From Ctenosaura bakeri (Eukaryota > Chordata > Lepidosauria > Squamata > Iguanidae): DNA of 64,000 nucleotides. How positions within the stretch are numbered: position 1 is the stretch's first letter; the number at the start of each line of letters is the position of its first letter. Location of the stretch: assembly GCA_948474755.1 (NCBI GenBank), contig CAOLHI010000413.1:124001-188000 (forward strand). Direction: 5' to 3'. Positions 56,085 to 64,000 of the stretch are shown one piece after another. Below the pieces are notes generated by a model, which did not search any database, had not been told where the DNA came from, and saw nothing but the letters and a program-made list of their open reading frames with translations. Both the position numbers and the translations under genes were made by a program.

Positions 56085-56360
56085 CAAGATTCTATGATTC
56101 TATGAGCAATGGATTCAAGCTGCAGGAAAGGAGATTCCACTTGAACCTCAGGAAGAACTTCCCGATGGTCAGAGCTGTCCGGCAGTGGAATCTGCTGCTG
56201 CCTCCATGGAGTGTGGTGGAGTCTCCTCCTTCTTTGAAGGTTTTTAAGCAGAGGCTGGATGGCCATCTGTTGGAAGTGCTTCGATGGGTGTTTCTGCATG
56301 GCAGAAGGGGGTTGGACTGGATGGCCCCTGGGGTCTCTTCCAACACTATGATTCTATGCC
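56085..56360 (+). mobile_element. CR1 LINE 3' end, very short
   Basis: Contains only [14 protein letters not shown] to the end plus the 3' UTR. Unusually it has ATTCTATG units both before (56088-56105) and after (about 56348-56358) the body. Confidence 0.88.
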
Positions 56361-56413
56361 ACAGGATGGAGCCACAGCAGTTAAGGTGGAATGAAACTGA
56401 TATAAAGTTGTAG

Positions 56414-56669
56414 TGTAGATACCTCCCAGATCCCATCTTATCTTGGAAGCTAAGCATGGTCATCTCTGGCATGTACTTGGATGAGAGGCCACCAATGAAT
56501 ATCAGGTGCTGTAGGCTCTATTTCAGAGGGAGGAAGGAACTGGCAAATCCACCTCTGAGTGTTCCTTGCCCAATAAAACCCTCTGAAAATCATGGGGTTT
56601 CTATAATCCATAATTATGGGGTTGCCATAACTCAACAGGCGACTTCAAGGAGCACACACACACACATGC
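56414..56669 (+). mobile_element. 5S-rRNA-derived SINE with Bov-B-like tail
   Basis: 'tcttatcttggaagctaagc', 'gtacttggatgagaggccac' and 'caggtgctgtaggct' follow the order of 5S rRNA internal promoter and 3' half, with substitutions. They continue into SINE body and the tail 'ggggttgccataactcaac' then (CA)n. This fits the 5S-type SINEs known in squamates. It is not a functional 5S gene. Confidence 0.8.
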
Positions 56670-58055
56670 ACAATAGTTTGGAGAAATTGCAGCCTCTCAG
56701 AACCGCATGGAGGTTAGATGATGTCCTCCTCTTTGGCTTCTCCAGCTGATCTCTTCCACAGCCTAATGTCTAATTTTTTTGGTTTGACCCAGTGGGTGGG
56801 AAAACCCTAAGGAGGGGATTGTACTTACCAGGTTAGTTTGGGGAGAGAGTGAGACCTGTGCTCAGGAGGAGAAGAGGTGTGTTTGCCCATTATAAGACTA
56901 AGAAATTTATCCTTTATTACCTTGAATTAAGGCTTTGAGGCTTCTTCCAGCACACAACTCCCGTATTCCAACAGTGCTAGTTGCTGCCAGCCCATTTCTG
57001 GCCACATAACCAAGTAAGCCCTCTATGGCTCAGATCCAGGTTATCTGCAGGACCATGTTACCCTGATTTCTGGGGGTCCCGGGAGGGGCACCTACATGCG
57101 CTTTCAATTATACAAGTTGGGGAAATTAGTCAAAGAGCACAGGCTAGCAATGCGAGAGGCAGGGCAACGGAGGGAGATCTTTTACCCAACGTCTATGGGG
57201 TCAGGCCGAGTCAAGGAGCAAACAGAAGTGGAATAATAATTGTTGTTTTATTAAAATACAATCAAACAGTGTATGTAGCACACTCACGCAGATAACTATG
57301 GAAATAAAGGTTGGAGTGGGATAGAGGGATTTTTAGAGGAGATCGTTGGTTTGGGTGATACTGCACCTGTCCTGAAGCCCAGATAGTCTGGAAATTGAGT
57401 TCGTAGGTATGAAGTTCTCAGTACGTGGAAGTGAGGGGAAGGCTCACCAAGCAAAGCGGCAGCAAGGCGGGATGGAAGCCAGGAGCGATCCAAGGAAGCT
57501 CTCAAAGTCAAGGGTTCTTATAGGGGAAAATGTGGCCACAGGCTAGTCCGTACTTGGGGAAAAGAATGAGTTTCGGACTGGAGACAAAGCCTCCGAAAGG
57601 TCAGACGTTAGCATGATTAAGTTAAGTCCGAATTGACAATAGAGTAGCCAGTATGCAAACACGGAGTGCTTGACAGATGAGGATTCAGCTTGTCAAGCTG
57701 CCTGCTCGGGGCAGGGAGTCCTTTGTAAGTAGCGTGCATACATAGTAAGGGCACTTGTCTTGAGGTCTCCTGAAGCGGCGAGACGGCTATTTCTGGCCTG
57801 CCTGTATTTGTTGGGAATATTACAGTGATTAACAGCCGTGCCTGTCTGCGAGCTTGTCCGGGGGCCTCGCAGCACGTGGAGAGGGATAGGTAAAGAAGGC
57901 CAAATTATTGATATCAAAGTGATATCTAGTATCCCCCAAGTCTGGCCTAGAAACTACGGTAACAATCACATTTTCCTATATAAGCCTGGGGAAGCCCTTG
58001 TCTCTGCCCCAGTACCTTGACAGGTGCACCTGATATGGACTTTGAGAAAGGGACT
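56670..58055. other. Unclassified interspersed sequence, possible LTR element
   Basis: No coding frame of note. 'cctatataagcctgg' (57975) and an inverted AATAAA (57248) are suggestive but do not fit a single LTR. I cannot assign it. Confidence 0.3.
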
Positions 58056-58823
58056 TTGAATCATAGAATCATAGAAATGTAGAGTTGGAAGAGACCCGGG
58101 GCCATCCAGTCCAACCCCCTGCCATGCAGGAACATCCTCAAAGAACTCCCTTTGACAGATGGCCATCAAGCCTCTGCTTAAAAACCTCCAAAGCAGGAGA
58201 CTCCACCACACTCCGAGGCAGCAGATTCCACTGCCAGACAGCCCTGGCCATCAGGAAGTTCTCCCTGAGGTTCAGGTGGAATCTCCTTTCCTGCAGCTTG
58301 AATCCATTGCTCCTTGTCCTGGTCTCTGGAGCAGCAGAAAACAAGCCGTCTCCTTCCTCTACATGGCATCCCTTCAGGTATTTAAACATGGCTCTCATGT
58401 CCCTTCTTAACCTTCTCTTCTGCAGACTAAACATCCCCAGCTCTCTAAGTCTATCCCCAGAGGGCTTCATGGCTTCCAGGCCTCTCACCATTTTGATCGC
58501 CCTCCTCTGGACTTGCTCCAGCTTGACCATGTCCTCCTTGAATTGGGGTGCCCAGAACTGGACACAGGATTCAAGATGGGGTCTAACCAAAGCAGAGTAG
58601 AGTGGTACCAGTACCTCTCTCGATCTAGACACCATACTCCTTTTGATGCAACTGAGAATTGCATTGGCTTTCTTGGCTGCCGCATCACACTGCTGACTCA
58701 TGTTCAGCTTGTGGTCTATGAAGACTCCTAGATCCCTTTCACATGCACTGCTATTCAGCCACGTGTCCCCCATCCTATATTTCTGTATATTTTTTCTACC
58801 TAAGTGTAGGACCTTACACTTCT
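58056..58823 (-). mobile_element. CR1 LINE, 211-codon open frame
   Basis: The 3' end is at the left. The minus-strand open frame 58138-58773 is uninterrupted from MGDTWLNSS through [18 protein letters not shown] to DGHLSKGVL. It is truncated just upstream of KVLHLG. Its 5' end faces the CR1 at 59327. Confidence 0.93.
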
Positions 58824-59326
58824 ACACTTGCGAATGTGCTGTACTCTTTATTGGTTGGTTGTTTTCCAATGGCCTTGCTGTCAGTGTGCATTCAAATAAA
58901 CCAGTCAATTAAAACAGAAAATAGTGGTTTATTTAAAATACTTGTAGCAAGCAGGGAATCAGTGAAGCCAACACGAATTTGGCAAGACCACTCCAAAAAC
59001 CACAGGCTGTTCGCACAGCTTTATACCTGCCAAGCCGTGATTACAGAAGCAGAAATGCCAACTGATTGGCTAGTCCAAATCTATACATATCATGAATACA
59101 TCATTCCATGACCATATAGGTGGGTCCCAAATTATCATACCAGATCCCACCTTAGGGGTGTGAAAGTTAATATTATAAGCTTAATAAGGCTAGAGGTAAC
59201 TTTAAGTCATGGCTAGCTGCTCCATCTCCCATCAGTCCAGTTTAGGCTGACTTTCTTATCTACAAAGTTACAAAAGTGACCAGACTTGAATGGTTGTTCA
59301 CACCTGCAATTCTGTTTTAGAACAGC
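58824..59326 (-). mobile_element. LTR-like element between two CR1 copies
   Basis: On the minus strand a TATA-like GGTATAAAGC (about 59018-59027) lies about 90 bases before AATAAA (58928-58933 region), with a second AATAAA at 58847-58852. This is the promoter/poly(A) layout of an LTR. No internal genes are seen. The exact ends and the target duplication are not determined. Confidence 0.5.
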
Positions 59327-60066
59327 TTTAGAACAGAATGCAGAAATATAGGATGGGGGACACGTGGCTGGATAGCAGTAGGTGTGAAAGGGATCTAAGA
59401 GTCTTCATAGACCACAAGCTGAACATGAGTCAGCAGTGTGATGCGGCAGCCAAAAAAGCCAATGCAGTTCTTGGCTGCATCAATAGGAGTCAGGTGTCTA
59501 TATCAAGGGAGGTACTGGTACCACTCTACTCTGCTTTGGTTAAACCCCATCTTGAATCCTGTGTCCAGTTCTGGGCACCCCAATTCAAGAAGGACATGGT
59601 CAAGCTGGAGCAAGTCCAGAGGAGGGCGATCAAAATGGTGAGAGGCCTGGAAGCCATGAAGCCCTATGAGGATAGACTTAGAGAGCTGGGTATGTTTAGT
59701 CTACAGAAGAGAAGGTTAAGAGGGGACATGATAGCCATGTTTAAATATTTGAAGGGATGCCAATTAGAGGAAGGAGAGGGCTTGTTTTCTGCTGCTCCAG
59801 AGACCAGGACAAGGAGCAATGGATTCAAGCTGCAGGAAAGGAGACTCCACCTGAACCTCAGGAAGAACTTCCTGACGGTCACGGCTGTCCGGCAGTGGAA
59901 TCTGCTTCCTCGGAGTGTAGTGGAGTCTCCTTCTTTGGAGGTTTTTAAGCAGAGGCTGGATGGCCATCTGTCGGGAGTGCTTTGAGGGTGTTCCTGCATG
60001 GCAGGGGGTTGGACTGGATGGCCCCTGGGGTCTCTTCCAACTCTACATTTCTATGATTCTATGATT
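59327..60066 (+). mobile_element. CR1 LINE, 215-codon open frame
   Basis: The frame 59338-59985 is open from [13 protein letters not shown] to RLDGHLSGVL. The 3' UTR ends with ATTCTATG units at 60050-60064. It is among the best preserved copies here. Confidence 0.94.
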
Positions 60067-60638
60067 TGGCATTTGACTGATTTCCCATCGCAAAGTTCAT
60101 ATTTTTTATTTCACATCCTCGCTGCTTGTAACTGCTTTTAATTTTATTGCTATTTTAATTCTTTTTTTAATTTTTGTATGACATGAATTTTAAAGCTGGA
60201 TCTGTCAGAACTTTTGTAAGCTGACTGGGAAAAAGGCAGAACATCCTCCAAACAAAAAGATTTCCACAAGCAAATTCTGCAGTGACACTCTGCCGGGTTC
60301 ATGAAACTTTAGAGTACTTGTGTTTATGCTGGTCTCACTACAACTTCCATATTCTGCTTGCCAGCACAACCAGTGGCCCTGTTGCTCAGGGAATTCTGGG
60401 AACAGTAATCCAAAAGTTACAATTTCCAAGCTCCCATCCGTGCTGGCTTTAAACAGAGATTCCTGAGCAGCTTCAGCACCTTGGAGAGCTAATTTTAAGC
60501 TAGCCAGAACCTGGAATGGATTCACTGAGCCACTGACATGGGGGCCACCAATAACCTCTGCTCTGGTACAGTGCTCCTGTGCTACACCTTTTCCCTATCC
60601 TTTTTCTGCCTTGTAAAAGATTTTCACTCTGAAGCTTA
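60067..60638. other. Intergenic, no gene recognised
   Basis: No domain is recognised. 'actacaacttcc' (60337) and 'gggaattctgggaacagtaa' (60388) suggest a degraded hAT-type MITE. Confidence 0.35.
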
Positions 60639-60814
60639 GGCCATTTTCCGCACTACACTCTTATAGCGTGATTATTCCACTTTCAACATCCTATGGAATC
60701 TTGGGATTTACAGTTTCGGGAAAGCCACCCCCTCCCAAAACTGCAAACCCCAGGATTCCATAGGATGTTGAAAGTGGAATAATTGCACTATAAGAGTGTA
60801 GTGCGGAAATGGCC
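60639..60814. mobile_element. GGCCATTT palindromic MITE, complete copy
   Basis: 176 bp from GGCCATTTTCCGCAC to GTGCGGAAATGGCC. The flanks are TTA on the left and CTA on the right, one change from a perfect TTA duplication. Confidence 0.87.
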
Positions 60815-60929
60815 CTAGTTGACTGGAAGCCAGAAGGACTCTGGACTGAAGCCAGAGACATTGGAAGGGAAGAATGCAGAAAGACACCATCTGCATCCAA
60901 AAAGAAAGAGAATCTTCTATGGATGACAG

Positions 60930-61738
60930 ATCATAGAATCATAGAATCATAGAAATGTAGAGTTGGAAGAGACCCCAGGGGCCATCCAGTCCAATCCCTT
61001 GCCATGCAGGAACACCCTCAAAGCACTCCCGGCAGATGGCCATCAAGCCTCTGCTTAAAAACCTCCAAGGAAGGTGACTCCACTACACTCCGAGGCAGCC
61101 GATTCCACTGCCGGACAGCCCTGACCGTCAGGAAGTTCTTCCTGAGGTTCAGGTGGAATCTTTCCTGCAGCTTGAATCCGTTGCTCCTTGTCCTGGTCTC
61201 TGGAGCAGCAGAAAACAAGCCCTCTCCTTCCTCTACGTGGCATCCCTTCCAATATTTAAACATGGCTCTCATGTCCCCTCTTAACCTTCTCTTCTGCAGA
61301 CTAAACATACCCAGCTCTCTAAGTCTATCCTCATAGGGCTCCATGACTTCCAGGCCTCTCACCATTTTGGTCGCCCTCCTCTGGACTTGCTCCAGCTTGC
61401 CAATATCCTTCTTGAATTGGGGTGCCCAGAACTGGACACAGGATTCAAGATGGGGTCTAACCAAAGCAGAGTAGAGCAGTACCTGTATCTCCCTCGATCT
61501 AGACACCATACTGCTATTGATGCATCCAAGAATTGCATTGGCTTTCTTGGCTGCTGCATCACACTGCTGACTCATGTTCAGCTTGTGGCCTATGAAGACT
61601 CCTAGATCCCTTTCACACGTACTGCTATCCAGCCACGTGTCCCCCATCCTATATTTCTGTATTCCGTTCTTTCTACCTAAGTGTAGGACCTTACACTTCT
61701 CTCTGTTGAATTTCATTTTGTTCACCTTGGCCCAGCTC
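60930..61738 (-). mobile_element. CR1 LINE, 235-codon open frame
   Basis: The longest uninterrupted CR1 frame here (61018-61725): [16 protein letters not shown] through [16 protein letters not shown] to DGHLPGVL. A one-codon deletion shortens LQERF. The 3' end is at the left, with three ATTCTATG units. It adjoins Bov-B sequence at 61739. Confidence 0.94.
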
Positions 61739-62536
61739 CCCAGATGAAACTCTTCAAGCTCTTAAGGAAAGATGAGAAACAAAAGTAAAAAGTGACAGAA
61801 ATAGAGCCAGAACCCAGAGTGGAACTGTTCAGCGACTTGTGTGCAGGGACAAAGAAAGCTATTATAATAATCAGTGCAGAGAAATAGAAGATGGCAACAA
61901 AAAAGGAAGAACAAGATCCAAGAAATCAAAGGGAAATTTAAACCAAGAGTGTGGGTGTTCTACAACCACCAGTGGAACACATTACATGATCAAATAGAAA
62001 TAAAAAAGTGATGGTAACAATGCACTGAAGAACTATATAAACAAAGAAGAAAGGATAACAGGTTCATTCAAAGAGGCACCATTTGAAGGTGAACCTACAG
62101 TTTTGGAAAATGAAGTGGTAATTGCAGTCAGAACACTTGGGAGAAATACATCACCAGGAATAGATGGCATACCAATAGAGCTGGTTTGGGCTGCAGAGAT
62201 AGAATTTACTCCATTTCTAAATAAAACAAATATAGAAAACAACACAACGGCCCACAGATTGGAAACACTCAGCATGCATTCCTATCCCCAAGAAAGGGGA
62301 CACAAGAGACTGCAGTAACCACAGGACTATTGCATTAATTTTCCATGCAAATAAAGTCATGCTCAAGATTCTAAAACAAAATAAAGATTTTTGCCATATA
62401 TGGAGCAAGAAATACCAGATGTCCAAGATGGGTTCAGGACAGAAAGAGGCACAACGGATCATATTGCAAACACAATTTGGATAACGGAGAACACCAAAGA
62501 GTTTCAAGTGGAAATCTGTCTCTGTTTTTTAGATTA
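61739..62536 (+). mobile_element. Bov-B/RTE LINE, RT region (decayed)
   Basis: Broken frames contain ..LYKQRRKDN..FI and then VVIAVRTLGRNTSPGIDGIP (62118-62177), PIPKKGDT near 62283 and 'QDRKRHNGSYCKHN', a frameshifted form of the GFRxGRGTxDHIANI motif. The order agrees with Bov-B RT. The copy ends at the Helitron. Confidence 0.75.
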
Positions 62537-62901
62537 TTAGCGTATATACCTGGCATTGCCTGGGATTTTATTTTCTCGTTGGTGATACTTGGTAGAAAGA
62601 TTTGAGATACTGTGTCTCTTAATTCTCCAAACGGTCTTGTCCAGTACCGGTAACTTTTCCCCATATTTCCCAATCCAATCTGTATTCAGACTTACTAACA
62701 TGTAGAGGTTGGGTTTCTGAGGAAATACACGGCTCTCCTCCTTACTGCTAGGCCTCGTCTCCATAGCAACTGGCCAGGCCCAAGAGCTCTCTGACTGAGA
62801 ATTCTAAAGGCCCCAGGATTCCATAGCATCTTCACAGGCAGCCAATCATATGAGCTCTTCGCCTAACACAGACAAACGAAGTTTGACTTTTATATATTAG
62901 A
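62537..62901 (-). mobile_element. Non-autonomous Helitron with clear ends
   Basis: On the minus strand it starts TCTAATATATAAAAGTC and ends with a 'cccaggcaatgccaggta' hairpin region, then CTAA. It sits exactly between A (62536) and T (62902), as Helitrons do. It is homologous to 45705-46085. Confidence 0.85.
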
Positions 62902-63009
62902 TCACTCCAACACTGTCCCTCTTTTTTTCTTTCTCCTATATGTGTTTTTAAAACTTTTTTTTTTCCCTGATGAAAAAGCTAGTGGGGCTGGGAAACCTTG
63001 CACGATGTG

Positions 63010-63555
63010 TTCACTCTACTCTGCTTTGGTTAGACCTCATTTTGAATCCTGTGTCCAGTTCTGGGCACCACAATTCAAGAAGGACAAGGTCAAGCTGGAG
63101 CAAGTCCAGAGGAGGGCGACCAAAATGGTGAGAGGCCTGGAAGCCATGAAGCCCTATGAGGATAGAGAGCTGGGGATGTTTAGTCTGCAGAAAAGAAGGT
63201 TAAGAGGGGACATGATAGCCATGTTTAAGTATTTGAAGAGATGTCATGTTGAGGAGGGAGCAGGCTTGTTCTCTTCCACTCCAGAGACCAGGACAAGGAG
63301 CAATGGATTCAAGCTGCAGGGAAGGAGATTCCACCTGAACCTCAGGAAGAACTTCTTGACGGTCAGGGCTGTCCAGCAGTGGAATCTGCTGCTTCCATGG
63401 AGTGTGGTGGAGTCTCCTTCTTTGGAGGTTTTTAAGTAGAGGCTGGGTGGCCATCTGTCAAAGGGAGGGCTTTGAGGGTGTTCCTGCATGGCAGGGGGTT
63501 GGACTGGATGGCCCGGGGGGTCTCTTCCAACTCTACATTTCTATGATTCTATGCA
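63010..63555 (+). mobile_element. CR1 LINE, 5'-truncated
   Basis: The frame running to 63439 encodes [20 protein letters not shown] through [10 protein letters not shown] to EVFK, then TAG. 'RLRELG' is shortened to 'RELG' by a small deletion. The 3' end has ATTCTATG units at about 63538-63554. Confidence 0.92.
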
Positions 63556-63635
63556 TTTTGGTTGGCTGATAAAGGTATTGCTCTTTTATGCAGCTCTTTA
63601 ATGTCTGTAGGGATATATATATACACACACATATA

Positions 63636-63742
63636 GGCAAAGGCAAACCCTCCTGAACGAACCTTGCTGAAGACTCTGCCATAGGTTCATCTTGGGTTCA
63701 CTATAAGCCAGAAATGACTTAAAGGCACACAACAGCGACACA
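63636..63742 (+). mobile_element. Sauria-type SINE, 3' part
   Basis: 'aggcaaaggcaaaccctcc' to 'gccagaaatgacttaaaggc' and 'acacaacagcgaca' is the body and Bov-B-like tail. The tRNA-like head is missing. Confidence 0.75.
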
Positions 63743-64000
63743 GAACATAATGCCTTGAGCCTTTTTAAAAAAAAGTCTATGTTTTTCATAAACTTGATTT
63801 ACCATTGGCAAATAAGACGCTTAAAATAAAAAAATGTAAAAGAAATAAAATAGTTTATTAATGAATCGAGAGTGTACATTATCATGAGCTGAATACAGGA
63901 TTTGCATAATGTGAGTTCTTAACCCAACCAAATGGGAAAGGGTTTTTTTTTTTTTTTTTTTAAAAAATGCTACCAGTTGGAGAAATATTTAGGAAAGATT
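63743..64000. other. AT-rich window edge
   Basis: No gene seen. Contains a run of about 19 T then A (63943-63966). Confidence 0.4.

Noticed and set aside
56414..56535. A genuine 5S rRNA gene
   Set aside because: Many substitutions, SINE body and tail follow, and no T-run terminator at the proper place.
58138..61725. Host protein genes suggested by 211-235 codon frames
   Set aside because: All are CR1 ORF2 C-termini repeated many times in the window.

Overview
This is vertebrate nuclear DNA, most likely from a lizard or other squamate. It holds one ordinary protein-coding gene on the + strand and a dense, layered record of transposable elements. The squamate assignment rests on the repeats: tRNA-derived SINEs with Bov-B-like 3' tails (Sauria-type), Bov-B/RTE LINE pieces, many CR1 LINEs ending in ATTCTATG repeats, a 5S-rRNA-derived SINE, L1 and L2 remnants, and hAT elements resembling SPIN. 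I see no bacterial or phage genes.

The gene is FKBP1A, which encodes FKBP12, a 108-residue peptidyl-prolyl isomerase. The CDS is complete: exon 1 at 11110-11146, exon 2 at 11750-11797, exon 3 at 38481-38593 and exon 4 at 39800-39928. An intron in the 3' UTR is followed by exon 5, about 40396-41472, with AATAAA at 41441. All junctions have GT/AG and the frame closes. The promoter is a TATA-less CpG island (about 10480-11160) with an inverted ZNF143/SBS-like pair and a YY1 box. Intron 1 is mostly a 27-unit C-rich minisatellite. Intron 2 is 26.7 kb and contains a perfect 46-bp inverted repeat.

Upstream (1-10.5 kb) lies a mosaic of CR1, Bov-B, SINEs, a solo LTR with TG...CA ends and a 5-bp target duplication, and repeated copies of a palindromic MITE (ends GGCCATTT...AAATGGCC). 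One MITE copy sits inside a CR1 at a clean TTA duplication, and that CR1 itself lies inside an older MITE. The middle of intron 2 (12.5-32 kb) has mostly old, decayed repeats. Near 32.2-33.5 kb is a four-level nest: SINE, MITE, SPIN-like hAT, MITE fragment.

Downstream (41.5-64 kb) I find no host gene. It holds L1 fragments, two Helitrons with recognisable ends, a SPIN-like element with a perfect 8-bp duplication, and many CR1 copies in both orientations, several with long open frames in the ORF2 C-terminal region.

The best candidates for something new are: SPIN-like hAT elements carrying GC-rich non-transposon cargo; the GGCCATTT MITE family and a core module it shares with Helitrons; the perfect intronic hairpin; and the minisatellite of acceptor-like units next to FKBP1A exon 1. 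All family names come from pattern recognition without database searches.
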